Shown: positions 1-9,241, counted from the first letter of the stretch. The stretch: DNA of 64,000 bases from Candidatus Omnitrophota bacterium (GCA_029570205.1 JAKQSI010000051.1:1-64000); one strand, 5' to 3'. A program made the numbers and translations. Notes: generated by a model not told the origin, from the letters alone.

Positions 1-84
1 TGTCCCGCGCCGCATCTCTCGGACCGTCCCCATCTCTTCCAGCAAACGCTCGGCTCTTTCCTCAAACTCTCTCCGGGATGTCAT
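1..84 (-). CDS. Partial CDS, N-terminus of unknown protein
   Basis: An open frame begins with ATG at 84-82 on the minus strand and runs off the left edge of the window. Its 28 visible residues start M-T-S-R-R-E-F and are highly charged (rich in Glu and Arg), as expected of a helical start. The tail ER-LLEEMG-x4-EMRRGT faintly recalls small DUF6788-type proteins, but this is too little to assign. It faces the oxidoreductase gene at 273 divergently, so the roughly 190 bases between them should hold both promoters. Confidence 0.5.
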   Translation of the reverse strand, partial: MTSRREFEERAERLLEEMGTVREMRRGT

Positions 85-189
85 GGTCTGATCCTCCGTA
101 ACAGACAGTATCTACTCCTGTCCGATCATAACACAAAAAAAAGAAAAAACCACACCCCCACCTACATCTGTGTCGCACACCCCCGGCTG

Positions 190-198
190 TGCTATGAT
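190..198 (+). promoter_or_regulatory. Candidate extended -10 promoter for the 273 gene
   Basis: TGC-TATGAT at 190-198 fits an extended -10 element (TGn-TATAAT with one mismatch). No good -35 is seen at 16-18 bases upstream, which is common for extended -10 promoters. It lies 75 bases ahead of the start codon at 273. An A-rich run (133-149) just upstream could act as an UP-like element. Inferred by eye only. Confidence 0.35.
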
Positions 199-272
199 GC
201 GCTGTTCCATTGGAAATTCGCAGGAAAAAAACCCGGGGGAGTCCCCCTGAGCAAAAAGGAGAATCAAACAAG

Positions 273-1553
273 ATGGATACGAAAGACAATGTGATCTCGC
301 GACGGGAATTCGCAAAACGAGCTACGGTGGGCGTAACCGCGTTCGCAAGCATTGGAATCGCAGGCTCCGCGTTTGCCGCAAATAACGACCCGCTGAAAAT
401 TGCCCTCATCGGCTGCGGCGGACGAGGAAAAGAGGCGGTCAAAAACGCCATTCAGGCCGACAAAAACGTCAAACTCATTGCGGTCCACGATATCATGGAA
501 CAACGGGCAAAGGATGCACCCAATCAGATCAGGGAAAGCCTGAAAAAGGATGACCTGCCCGTGGAGAACATCCAGGTAGACCCGGAGCACATCTTCTCCG
601 GTCTGAGCGGGTATAAGGACCTTCTCAAGCTGAATATGGATTATGTCATTATCGCTACCCCCCCGGGTTTCCGTCCCGAACACTTCGAAGAAGCCGTCCA
701 GGCCAAAAAGAACATCTTCACGGAAAAGCCCGTGGCTACCGACCCGACTGGAATCCGCCGGTTTCTGCGCGCCGCACGACGGGCCGAGCGCGCAAAACTC
801 TCCGTGGTTGCGGGAACCCAACGCCGCCATCAAAAGGAGTATGTCGAAACCATCGCCCGCATTCATGAGGGCGCATTGGGCGAGATTCTGTCAGGCCGGG
901 CTTATTGGAACGGCGGACTGCCCTTTGCGCGGGAACGAGAGCCGGGCATGAGCGACCTGGAATACCAGGCCAGCCATAACTGGTACAACTTCTGTTGGAT
1001 CTGCGGCGATAACATCGTCGAACAGCACGTGCATAACCTCGATGTTATGAACTGGGTCTTTCAAACTCACCCCATTTCGGTGATCGCCTCGGGTGGCCGC
1101 GCCTGGAAACCGCAGATCGAAAAATACGGCAATATCTGGGACAACTTCTCCTGCGATTACGAGTATCCCAAAGGCGTTCACGTGATGAGCTTCAGCCGCC
1201 ACTGGATGAACTGCTACAGCGAGGTGTCGGAACTGGTAATCGGTACAAACCGCACCTTCAAAGACGGCTTGAGTACCTGCCATGACATGGCCGAACGTGG
1301 CATGAATCCCTACGTTCAGGAACACGCCGACCTTCAGGCCAGTATCCGAGGCACCGGCCCGCACCTCAACGAAGGCGTCCAGGTCGCAGAAAGCACATTC
1401 ACAGCCATCATGGGGCGAATGGCCGCTTATACCGGACAAAAACTGACCTGGGACGAGGCCATGGACATGGAATTGGACATTATGCCGAAAAAACTCGCTT
1501 TCGACATTGAAATCCCTGTAGATCCCATTCCGGTTCCGCCCGTTCTCGGCTAA
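273..1553 (+). CDS. Gfo/Idh/MocA family oxidoreductase with Tat leader
   Basis: The product (426 aa from ATG 273) is a predicted NAD(P)-dependent sugar or cyclitol oxidoreductase exported in folded form. The N-terminus carries a twin-arginine signal, S-R-R-E-F-A-K-R, followed by a hydrophobic stretch ending in A-F-A. The Rossmann glycine motif GCGGRG lies near residue 50 and the family's EKP motif (TEKPVATD) near residue 153. The C-terminal half is the usual alpha/beta substrate domain. The start was chosen because AAAAAGGAG sits about ten bases upstream; an upstream in-frame ATG at 210 has no such site and would bury the Tat signal. A perfect 12-bp hairpin follows the stop. The substrate cannot be told; exported members of this family are common in polysaccharide-degrading planctomycete-like bacteria. 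Confidence 0.9.
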   Translation: MDTKDNVISRREFAKRATVGVTAFASIGIAGSAFAANNDPLKIALIGCGGRGKEAVKNAIQADKNVKLIAVHDIMEQRAKDAPNQIRESLKKDDLPVENIQVDPEHIFSGLSGYKDLLKLNMDYVIIATPPGFRPEHFEEAVQAKKNIFTEKPVATDPTGIRRFLRAARRAERAKLSVVAGTQRRHQKEYVETIARIHEGALGEILSGRAYWNGGLPFAREREPGMSDLEYQASHNWYNFCWICGDNIVEQHVHNLDVMNWVFQTHPISVIASGGRAWKPQIEKYGNIWDNFSCDYEYPKGVHVMSFSRHWMNCYSEVSELVIGTNRTFKDGLSTCHDMAERGMNPYVQEHADLQASIRGTGPHLNEGVQVAESTFTAIMGRMAAYTGQKLTWDEAMDMELDIMPKKLAFDIEIPVDPIPVPPVLG

Positions 1554-1572
1554 ATTATCTTTCAAAATCTTA

Positions 1573-1610
1573 AACGGGGAGAGAGGCAGTTTTCCGCATC
1601 TCTCCCCGTT
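1573..1610 (+). terminator. Hairpin terminator after the exported oxidoreductase
   Basis: Arms AACGGGGAGAGA (1573-1584) and TCTCTCCCCGTT (1599-1610) pair perfectly over 12 bp around a 14-base loop, 20 bases after the stop codon. The following run (CTTCGT) is only weakly U-rich, so it may act as a terminator or as an mRNA 3' stabiliser. The next gene starts only 21 bases later, so read-through may feed it. Confidence 0.6.
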
Positions 1611-1630
1611 CTTCGTAAGGGTTGAGAATA

Positions 1631-3109
1631 TTGAAAGGTTTCAGGCTTTTTTCTCTCGTTCTTGTCTTACTTCCGTTCGCGAATGTCTGGTGCGATTCCG
1701 TAGACAGTCTTCGTCAGGATTTGGACCGTATATTCTCCAAGGAGGGGTTCGAACAGTCCATCTGGGGAGTCCATGTGGAGTCCGTCAGCCGGAATGAGGT
1801 GGTCTATGCCCAGAACAACCGGACCTTGCTGACACCCGCCTCGAATCAGAAATTGTTGGTGGCAGCCGCAATTCTGGATGCGTTGGGACCGGATTTCCAA
1901 TTTCAAACGGAACTCCTCGCAGGGGGGCCGATCGAGAATGGTGTCTTAAGGGGACCTCTCATTGTCCGCGGTGGCGGAGACCCCAGTATCGGAGGGCGAT
2001 TTCATGGCGGAGATCGACTCTCCATTTTCAAACAATGGAGTCGCGCGCTTAAAGAAAAAGGAATCCGTCAAATCGACGGAGACATCATCGGGGATGACAA
2101 CCTGTTCGATGACATTCCCTACGGCAAGGGCTGGCAGTGGGATGATTTACCGTACTGGTTCGCCGCGGCAATCAGCGCCTTGAGTTTCAATGACAATTGC
2201 CTGGACCTGATTATTCGGCCCGGCAAATCCGTCAACACACCAGCTGTTTGTATCACCGCTCCTCCCACCGATTACATCGAGATCATCAACCAGACACAAA
2301 CGGTCTCGCAACGCCCCAAACAAAGAGATGAAATGAAGGAAATGCTGTATCGGCGCTGCAATGACGGGCGGACCGTAATTGTGGAAGGACCGGTTCTGTT
2401 GAATCAGGAACGTTTCCAGGACTATGTCACAGTGCCGAATCCGACCCTGTTCACAGTGACCGTTCTCACGGATGTCCTGCGGAAAGAGGGAATTGATGTC
2501 ACCGGAACGCCTGTGGATATGGACGACCTGGAAAAACCAATTCCAGCGGAAACCCTGAAAAGCCTCTTCGTGCATAACTCCCCTCCCCTCTCGGACCTCC
2601 TTACCGTACTCTTGCAGCGAAGTCAAAATCTCTATGCGGAGATGTTTCTCAAGTATCTCGGTCGAAAAAAAATCGGGGAAGGCAGCACGGAAGCCGGGGC
2701 CAGGGCAGTGGGCGCTTACCTGAAGCGGCTGGGCATTCCCGAGAAGGAATATGACATCGCAGATGGTTCGGGCCTGTCCAGAGAAGATCTCGTGACACCC
2801 TCGGCATTGTGCGCATTGCTCAAAGGAATTGCTCAGGGTAAAAACGCCGAGGTATTCCGGAATTGCCTGCCGGTCGCCGGAGAGAGCGGCACACTCCGGG
2901 GGCGTATGGGTGATGGTCCCACAGCGGGCCGGGTCTGGGCAAAAACCGGCAAAATCAATGGGGTACGTGCCTTGTCCGGGTATATCGAATCCCGCGAAAA
3001 AGAGTTTTTCGTTTTCTCCTTTATCGTGAATAATTCCCAGACTGCCGGCAGGTCGCCTGCCAATTTGCAGGATGAAGCCTGCAAACGGATCGCCGCATTC
3101 TCTCGCTGA
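1631..3109 (+). CDS. dacB: D-alanyl-D-alanine carboxypeptidase/endopeptidase, PBP4 type
   Basis: A periplasmic low-molecular-weight penicillin-binding protein (S13 family) that trims peptidoglycan stem peptides and cuts cross-links. All three serine-transferase motifs are visible in the 492-aa product: S-N-Q-K at residues 71-74, S-Q-N at about 331-333 and K-T-G at about 438-440. The N-terminus (M-K-G-F-R-L-F-S-L-V) is a good signal peptide. The start is a TTG at 1631, nine bases after TAAGGG; the other in-frame TTG at 1622 overlaps that site almost directly. Length matches DacB. The upstream gene ends 77 bases before it, with a hairpin between. Confidence 0.9.
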   Translation: MKGFRLFSLVLVLLPFANVWCDSVDSLRQDLDRIFSKEGFEQSIWGVHVESVSRNEVVYAQNNRTLLTPASNQKLLVAAAILDALGPDFQFQTELLAGGPIENGVLRGPLIVRGGGDPSIGGRFHGGDRLSIFKQWSRALKEKGIRQIDGDIIGDDNLFDDIPYGKGWQWDDLPYWFAAAISALSFNDNCLDLIIRPGKSVNTPAVCITAPPTDYIEIINQTQTVSQRPKQRDEMKEMLYRRCNDGRTVIVEGPVLLNQERFQDYVTVPNPTLFTVTVLTDVLRKEGIDVTGTPVDMDDLEKPIPAETLKSLFVHNSPPLSDLLTVLLQRSQNLYAEMFLKYLGRKKIGEGSTEAGARAVGAYLKRLGIPEKEYDIADGSGLSREDLVTPSALCALLKGIAQGKNAEVFRNCLPVAGESGTLRGRMGDGPTAGRVWAKTGKINGVRALSGYIESREKEFFVFSFIVNNSQTAGRSPANLQDEACKRIAAFSR

Positions 3110-3170
3110 TCCGCTCAGATGTCCTTGCCAGAATCGGCAAAGAGTCTCGACAAAAACAGAAAGATGAGCC

Positions 3171-4505
3171 ATGAACGCACTGAACCGGTATTTCGGTATT
3201 CAAGAAGCGGGGAGCAGTATTCGAACAGAGATTCTGGCCGGTTGCACAACATTCCTGACACTGGGGTACATTATCTTTGTTCAACCGGCCGTACTGAGCA
3301 TCGCGGGAATGGACAGGGGAGCCGTCATGGCCGCCACCTGCATTTCCAGCGCAGTGGCCACATTGTTGATGGCTTTCCTGGCAAAATACCCCATCGCTCT
3401 GGCCCCCGCGATGGGCCACAATTTCTACTTTTCTTTTGTCGTGTGCGTGTCAATGGGAATTTCCTGGCAGGTAGCGCTGGGGGCGGTGTTCATTTCCGGA
3501 GTGTTGTTTATTCTCTTAAGCGCCGTCGGATTCCGGGTGCGTCTGATCCAGGCAATCCCTTCCTCTCTGAACAACGCGATCGCCGCCGGGATCGGTCTGT
3601 TGATCGCTTTGGTGGGATTGCAGTGGGGTGGCTTGGTTGTGGCCGCGCCGGGAACATATATCGATTTGGGCGATTTGAGTTCCAAACCCGTATTAGTCTG
3701 CCTGTTTGGGGTCATGGTGATCTCGATCCTCCTTGCGCGAAAGTGGTCCAGCGCCATCCTCGTCGGAACCTTTCTGACAGCCCTTGTGGGCTTGTGGGCA
3801 GGTGTCGCTCATTTTCAGGGATTTGTGTCCGCCCCACCGTCCATGACCCCGACATTCCTGCAATTGGATATTGTCGGCGCGCTCAAACAAGGGCTTTTCA
3901 CCGTGATCTTCGTCTTCTTCTTCCTGGACCTGTTTGACACTATAGGAACGGTCGTCGGCGTAGCGGAATTAGCCGGATTCTTGAAAAATGGCGAGTTCCC
4001 GCGCGCTCAACATGTGCTTCTATCGGATGCAATCGGAACCTGTGTGGGAGCGGTCTGCGGAACTTCGACGATCACCAGCTATGTCGAATCCAGCGCCGGG
4101 GTGGCTGCCGGGGGCCGAACCGGATTCACGTCCGTGGTGGTGGCGATTCTCATGCTACTCGCTCTCTTTTTTAGCCCGCTGGTCGGGATGTTGGGCGAAC
4201 CCTATCCCATCGCGGAGAACACGTTCGTGTATCCGATTGTCGCACCCGCGCTGATTCTCGTGGGATTCTTCATGATCCGTTGTGTCACTCGTATCAACTG
4301 GAGTGATCCGACAGAGGGGATTCCCTGTTTCCTGGCTATGGTGATGATGCCGTTCGGCGGATTGCGCATTATTGAGGGAATCGCTTTCGGGTTCATTTCG
4401 TACTGCCTTTTGAAACTGGTCTCCGGACGGGGAAAAGAGGTCAGTCCGATTTTATATATCGCCTCCGTTGCCCTTCTGCTTCGCTATATTTATTTGATGA
4501 AATAG
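3171..4505 (+). CDS. NCS2 family purine/uracil permease, AzgA-like
   Basis: A cytoplasmic-membrane nucleobase transporter of 444 aa, the usual length for the AzgA/GhxP branch (adenine, guanine or hypoxanthine/proton symport). The N-terminus N-R-Y-F-G-I followed by G-S-S-I-R-T-E-I-L-A-G-C-T-T-F is characteristic of that branch, as is the segment F-L-D-L-F-D-T-I-G-T near residue 250, which holds substrate-contacting residues in the family. At least ten hydrophobic segments can be seen. It begins 61 bases after dacB and is probably co-transcribed, though no functional link is apparent. The exact base transported cannot be inferred. Confidence 0.9.
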   Translation: MNALNRYFGIQEAGSSIRTEILAGCTTFLTLGYIIFVQPAVLSIAGMDRGAVMAATCISSAVATLLMAFLAKYPIALAPAMGHNFYFSFVVCVSMGISWQVALGAVFISGVLFILLSAVGFRVRLIQAIPSSLNNAIAAGIGLLIALVGLQWGGLVVAAPGTYIDLGDLSSKPVLVCLFGVMVISILLARKWSSAILVGTFLTALVGLWAGVAHFQGFVSAPPSMTPTFLQLDIVGALKQGLFTVIFVFFFLDLFDTIGTVVGVAELAGFLKNGEFPRAQHVLLSDAIGTCVGAVCGTSTITSYVESSAGVAAGGRTGFTSVVVAILMLLALFFSPLVGMLGEPYPIAENTFVYPIVAPALILVGFFMIRCVTRINWSDPTEGIPCFLAMVMMPFGGLRIIEGIAFGFISYCLLKLVSGRGKEVSPILYIASVALLLRYIYLMK

Positions 4506-4680
4506 ATTAGTGTAGTATAAGCTGGCAACTTTGCCTTTCCCTCCGGGACAGCATTGCGACGAGGGACTCTCCCGTGGTATCGGCGTTGGAAAGGCAACCC
4601 GGGAAGATTTGTCGGTTACAGACTTTGGAGGAAGATCCGAACCAGGAGGTTCTGTAGCGGTGGTCAGGAACGGAAACTAT

Positions 4681-6336
4681 ATGCGGCTCAGCATCTGGCT
4701 CATCCTGTTCGCAGTCGCTCAACCGGGACTTGCGGACCGTATAATCGCCGAGAGCGCCCTGTCCAAGGCGGTGGTCTATCGAGACCGTGCGATGCTGTTT
4801 CGAGAAGCGGAACTGAAAATGAGCGCAGGGACACATCAGATTCTTTTTCCGCATCTACCGACAACCTTATTGACCGATTCGTTGCGCGTATCCACTTTTT
4901 CGGATTCCGTAAAAGTATTGGGCGTCAGCAGCCGACTTGAGCCTCTGAACGAGCAAAAAGAAATCAAAAGTCGACAGTTACGGAATCAGCTTCGCTATTT
5001 GCAGGATGACTTGCAGGTATTGCTGGATCGTCAACAGACACTCACGGAGCAGATTGACTTGTATCGTTCACTGGGCCAAAGTGCAGGTCCAAAGCTCGCC
5101 GAGGAACTCCTTCGAGGATCTCCCAGTTCGGACAGCTGGCAAACCGTCTACCAGACTCTTGCCAAAAAAGTTACCGAAATTCGAGATTCCATCCGGGAAC
5201 TGACCCCCACTAAACGGGAATTGGAGGAGAAAATCGCCGCCGCGGAGAATGATATTCGAAAGTTGGAGGAAAGCGTCACAGAAACTTACGAGGTTGCTGT
5301 GGATGTGGAAGCATCGGCTGCCGTCCAATCCAAAATCGCGGTCTCTTATGTTGTGCAGGGCGCCGGATGGAGTCCAGTCTATGATGTGCGTTATTTGCCG
5401 GACAGCGCCTCTCTGGAGATCACTTACGGGGCGTTGGTACGCCAGCGAACCGGGGAACCCTGGACCGATGTCCAACTGGTCCTCTCCACAGAGCGCCCCC
5501 AGCTGTACGGACGACCAAAGGAACTCTCTCTATGGGCAGTCGGTATTCAATCGGCATTGCCCCAACCCGCCGTAGAAAACCAACCCGCCCTTGCTCCTCC
5601 TGTGCCTCCGGAGGCGCCCACATTGAAACCCGGCGATTCCTCTTCCACCGTACCCGGAACCCTTTTCGAACCGAAAAATCTTGGAAGACTGGACCTGCAG
5701 GAAGAATTGGGAAGTGTGACGGTCTCCTTCCAGATCCCCACCAAAGAAACCGTCCTGTCCGGGGATGTCGAACAGCGCGTAACCGTCGCTTCCTTCCGGT
5801 CCCCGGCAAAATTGCAGTACAAAGCCATCCCCCGTCAAAGCCCTTACACATTCCTGCGTGCCGTCACCACAAACGATTCCCAGTACCCCCTGTTGAGCGG
5901 AAAAGCCAATATCTTTTACGGGAATGATTTCCTCTCCACATCCTCCCTGCAAACCACTATGCCCGGAACAACCCTGGACTTCTATCTCGGCTCCGATCCG
6001 GAAATCGAGGTTCGTCGAACGGAGCTGGAACGGACTTTGGATTCCTCCGGGTTGATCGTAACGACAGGACAGCAAATCAACTGGCTCTGGCAACTGGAGG
6101 TCAACAACCATCGCGATTCCTCCATTGTTCTGGAGATCGTCGATCAGGTTCCCGTGCCCAAAAGCGAAGGAATCGAACTGACCGATTTCCGCTGCCGGGA
6201 TCACGACTATACCATGGAGAAGGATGGGATCGTCCGCTGGGTCCTTGAACTCCGCCCCGGCGAAAATCGGAAGATCCGTTACTCTTACAGAATTAAATTT
6301 CCCAAAGGTGTGAAACTCAGCGGTCTGGAGGGCTGA
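4681..6336 (+). CDS. MuiA-like DUF4139 secreted protein
   Basis: A 551-aa exported protein with the two-part layout of the mucoidy-inhibitor MuiA family: an N-terminal DUF4140 region (residues ~20-120, including V-Y-R-D-R-A-M), a long coiled coil (residues ~85-200, rich in Leu, Glu, Arg), and a C-terminal DUF4139 beta-rich domain with the hallmark G-W-S-P-V-Y-D-V-R-Y near residue 225. A proline-rich insert lies at about residues 285-330. The start at 4681 was preferred because it gives a clean signal peptide (M-R-L-S-I-W-L-I-L-F) with GGAAC just upstream; a longer frame opens at 4531 but its extra 50 residues look non-coding. The biochemical function of the family is not known. Confidence 0.8.
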   Translation: MRLSIWLILFAVAQPGLADRIIAESALSKAVVYRDRAMLFREAELKMSAGTHQILFPHLPTTLLTDSLRVSTFSDSVKVLGVSSRLEPLNEQKEIKSRQLRNQLRYLQDDLQVLLDRQQTLTEQIDLYRSLGQSAGPKLAEELLRGSPSSDSWQTVYQTLAKKVTEIRDSIRELTPTKRELEEKIAAAENDIRKLEESVTETYEVAVDVEASAAVQSKIAVSYVVQGAGWSPVYDVRYLPDSASLEITYGALVRQRTGEPWTDVQLVLSTERPQLYGRPKELSLWAVGIQSALPQPAVENQPALAPPVPPEAPTLKPGDSSSTVPGTLFEPKNLGRLDLQEELGSVTVSFQIPTKETVLSGDVEQRVTVASFRSPAKLQYKAIPRQSPYTFLRAVTTNDSQYPLLSGKANIFYGNDFLSTSSLQTTMPGTTLDFYLGSDPEIEVRRTELERTLDSSGLIVTTGQQINWLWQLEVNNHRDSSIVLEIVDQVPVPKSEGIELTDFRCRDHDYTMEKDGIVRWVLELRPGENRKIRYSYRIKFPKGVKLSGLEG

Positions 6337-6399
6337 CCGGGGTGGCATAAGAAACACACTTTTCGGCTGCAACATTCTTCAAAAAGAAAGATTCGCCCG

Positions 6400-7731
6400 A
6401 TGAGTCGCGATCCGAGTTTTGACGTAGAACGTCTTGGAGAGCCAACCTATCCTTCCCCGCTGGTCCTGTCGAGTAAAAAGGGCGATCAGATTTCCGATTA
6501 TGTGACCGACGATGACCGCGTTCTTCTGGACAGCTCTCTGCGTTTCTACAGAGAGGCCCTTGCGGAGGGGCTGGAACCTCCATCCATGGAAATTGCCGGT
6601 CCGAGAGAAAATATCTTCTTCGATCCCAAGACAGTTTGTGCGGCAATCGTCACTTGTGGTGGTCTCTGCCCGGGTCTCAACGATGTCATTCGCGCGCTGG
6701 TTATGTCTCTCTATCATCATTACGGGGTACGAAAGATTCTGGGGATTCGTTACGGTTACTATGGAATGATCGATTATCACAAAGAAGTTCCTTTAGCGTT
6801 GACCCCGGAAATCGTGGAAAACATCGACAAAATGGGAGGCTCCTGGCTGGGAAGTTCACGAGGAAATCAAAACATTGTGGATATGATCGATTTCATGGCG
6901 CGTCGAGGAATCAACATTCTCTTTACCGTAGGGGGAGATGGAACCCAGCGCGGAGCCTTGGCAATTGCGGAGGAGCTGCAACGTCGGAGCTTGCAGGTCG
7001 CCGTTGTCGGAGTCCCCAAAACCATCGACAACGATATCAGCTATGTGGAACGCACGTTCGGATTCGAGACCGCATTTTCTGTCGCCAAGGATGTCATCGA
7101 CGGCGCACACATGGAGGCTATGGGCGCACTGAACGGAATCTGCATCGTGAAACTGATGGGGCGCCATGCCGGTTTTCTCGCTACACAGGCCACCATCGCC
7201 AGCGGGGATGTGAACTTCCTTCTGATCCCGGAAATCCCGTTTGATCTGGAAGGGAACCGGGGATTCCTCAAGGCGTTGGAGGACCGTATTCTCGCCCGAC
7301 GTCATGCCTTGGTCGTTGTGGCGGAAGGAGCAGGACAGGAACTGCTGGCGGATGAGGTCAAACGACTGGGAACCGATGCTTCGGGTAATGTCCGCCTGGC
7401 AGACATCGGGCAATATCTCCATCAGAGAATCAACGACTATTTCCGGGATCGGGGGATCTCCGTCACCGTTCGGTACATCGATCCCAGCTACTATGTCCGG
7501 TCGCTTCCGGCCGTTCCCACCGACAAGGTGTTCTGCCAGCAGCTGGCTCATAATGCAGTCCATGCGGCAATGAGCGGCCGGACCGCAATGCTGGTGGGTA
7601 TCTGGAACGACAAGTTCACTCATGTTCCCATTGAAACAGCCGTCTCCAAACGGAAACAGATCGATCCGGACGGACCGCTCTGGTTGTCGGCAGTGGAATC
7701 CACCGGTCAACCCATCCGTATGGTAAATTAA
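6400..7731 (+). CDS. pfkA: ATP-dependent 6-phosphofructokinase (PFK-X group)
   Basis: Phosphorylates fructose 6-phosphate to fructose 1,6-bisphosphate in glycolysis. The 443-aa product has T-C-G-G-L-C-P-G-L-N (85-94), G-G-D-G-T (178-182), P-K-T-I-D-N-D (206-212) and M-G-R-H-A-G (253-258). Gly in GGDGT predicts ATP as phosphoryl donor, whereas the Lys of PKTIDND is a residue usually seen in pyrophosphate enzymes; this combination is typical of the long plant, spirochaete and trypanosome PFK group. It is about 120 residues longer than E. coli PfkA. The start ATG at 6400 follows AAAGAAAG and gives the expected N-terminus. It is in the same direction as its neighbours, 63 bases after the MuiA-like gene. 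Confidence 0.9.
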   Translation: MSRDPSFDVERLGEPTYPSPLVLSSKKGDQISDYVTDDDRVLLDSSLRFYREALAEGLEPPSMEIAGPRENIFFDPKTVCAAIVTCGGLCPGLNDVIRALVMSLYHHYGVRKILGIRYGYYGMIDYHKEVPLALTPEIVENIDKMGGSWLGSSRGNQNIVDMIDFMARRGINILFTVGGDGTQRGALAIAEELQRRSLQVAVVGVPKTIDNDISYVERTFGFETAFSVAKDVIDGAHMEAMGALNGICIVKLMGRHAGFLATQATIASGDVNFLLIPEIPFDLEGNRGFLKALEDRILARRHALVVVAEGAGQELLADEVKRLGTDASGNVRLADIGQYLHQRINDYFRDRGISVTVRYIDPSYYVRSLPAVPTDKVFCQQLAHNAVHAAMSGRTAMLVGIWNDKFTHVPIETAVSKRKQIDPDGPLWLSAVESTGQPIRMVN

Positions 7732-7845
7732 GGGCATCCCGCCGGTGGCAATGTCATTAAGTTAAACGATCCTGTAATTCACGAGGAAAACTCCCAGAAT
7801 GACGGCATCTTAAGTTAATGTGTATGGGAGGCCAGACAGAGGTCC

Positions 7846-7883
7846 GTCTCCCGAAGATCGGGGGAGGTCAGGTGGGGGTTGAC
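7846..7883 (+). repeat. Dispersed G-rich palindromic repeat, copy 1
   Basis: An intergenic unit with a CTCCCGA/TCGGGGGAG inverted repeat at its head and a G-rich tail (AGGTCAGGTGGGGGTTGAC). The 24 bases 7860-7883 occur again exactly, inverted, at 41526-41549, and a third diverged copy lies at 41416-41453. It lies in the 232-base gap between pfkA and rnhB, which otherwise holds nothing recognised. Short ORFs through such units are artefacts. Confidence 0.75.
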
Positions 7884-7963
7884 CGGATATCGACGGTTGT
7901 GACCGAGTTTTCTTAACAGCAGTCTTCTGCAATCACGAAATACCGGGAAGTGCGAACAAGAGC

Positions 7964-9154
7964 ATGTCTCGCGACAATTCGGAACCGACATACGCGCGGG
8001 AACAGGATCTTTTTGCGCAAGGCTATAAACGAATCGCCGGGTGTGACGAGGCGGGACGTGGTCCGCTGGCGGGACCGGTCGTGGCCGCTGCCGTGGTTCT
8101 ACCGACCGACCTGCAACCCCACTTGGTTCATGGTTTGCGGGATTCCAAACAGCTGACCGAGCCACAACGTGATCACTTCTATCCCATTATCATGGACCTG
8201 GCCGTCTCCTATGGCGTGGGAACCGCCGGCCCCAGGGAGATCGATGAATACAACATCCTGCAAGCTTCCCTTCTCGCAATGAAACGCGCCGTGGAACACC
8301 TGGACCTCCCCCCCGATTATGTCCTCGTTGATGGCAACAAAGCTCCTTCTCTCGGAGGGATTCCGGTAGAGTGCATCATCGGTGGAGACAAACGTTCGTT
8401 CAGTATCGCCGCGGCTTCTATCGTGGCCAAAGTGGTTCGAGACCGCATCATGAATTCCTACCACCAGCGGTTTCCGCAATACGGCTTTGATGCGCACAAG
8501 GGCTATCCGACAAAATATCACCGTGCGGCCCTGGAGGTATTCGGCGCGTCGGAGATTCACCGAATGACCTTCGCCGGTGTATCGGACCATCTTCTGGCCG
8601 CTGTGCCCGGCTCTACATTTGACTGCCTGTATCGACGGTTCGCCGCGCGGTTGACTTTGCAAAAAATGGAGCAACTGCGAAAGGATATTCTCAAAGCACA
8701 CGGACTCACGGAAGCGGAGTTTTTTGTCCTTCGATACCGCTGTGAACATCTCCTGGAAAGCCTTCGGCAACAGGCCATCGATCTGCGACCCAGCACACGG
8801 GAAATGGGAGATGCCAAAGAAACCCTGGCCGCACAATTCCTGGAAACCAAAGGATACAAAATCTGGGAACGCAACTTCCGACGCCGTCGCGGTGAGATTG
8901 ATATCATCGCCAACAAGGACGACCTGATCGTGTTTGTGGAAGTAAAATCACGCACCGGCGAGACATTCGGACAGCCGTTTCAGGCAGTGACAAAGAGAAA
9001 ACAACAGACCCTCGTTCGGATGGCGGAGATATACCTCGCTCAGCGGGGACTTCAGGACGATTGGAACGTCCGCTTCGATGTCATCTCCATCCTGGAGCGC
9101 GAAGGCGAGCCTCCCCGAATGGAGCACATCGAAAACGCCTTCCGCGTCGATTGA
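7964..9154 (+). CDS. rnhB: Ribonuclease HII fused to YraN-type nuclease domain
   Basis: A 396-aa two-domain protein. Residues ~20-215 are RNase HII, which removes ribonucleotides and RNA primers from DNA:RNA hybrids; the catalytic acids are D28-E29 (G-C-D-E-A-G-R-G), D123 (V-D-G-N) and D142 (G-G-D-K-R-S). A helical linker spans ~220-280. Residues ~281-396 form a YraN/UPF0102 domain of the restriction-endonuclease fold, with G-E-I-D-I-I-A at 310-316 and V-F-V-E-V-K-S-R at 323-330 (E326-x-K328). The two are separate neighbouring genes in many bacteria. No internal stop, ribosome-binding site or frameshift separates them here. The N-terminus is a few residues longer than usual; ATG 7964 is the first in frame. 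Confidence 0.92.
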   Translation: MSRDNSEPTYAREQDLFAQGYKRIAGCDEAGRGPLAGPVVAAAVVLPTDLQPHLVHGLRDSKQLTEPQRDHFYPIIMDLAVSYGVGTAGPREIDEYNILQASLLAMKRAVEHLDLPPDYVLVDGNKAPSLGGIPVECIIGGDKRSFSIAAASIVAKVVRDRIMNSYHQRFPQYGFDAHKGYPTKYHRAALEVFGASEIHRMTFAGVSDHLLAAVPGSTFDCLYRRFAARLTLQKMEQLRKDILKAHGLTEAEFFVLRYRCEHLLESLRQQAIDLRPSTREMGDAKETLAAQFLETKGYKIWERNFRRRRGEIDIIANKDDLIVFVEVKSRTGETFGQPFQAVTKRKQQTLVRMAEIYLAQRGLQDDWNVRFDVISILEREGEPPRMEHIENAFRVD

Positions 9155-9241
9155 GCGCCCCAGTAATCATCATCTCCCGTTGTGCCTCCCCGGCATTCCT
9201 GCCGTACAAAAAAAACATTTCTTCCGCAGCAGGATTTTCAC

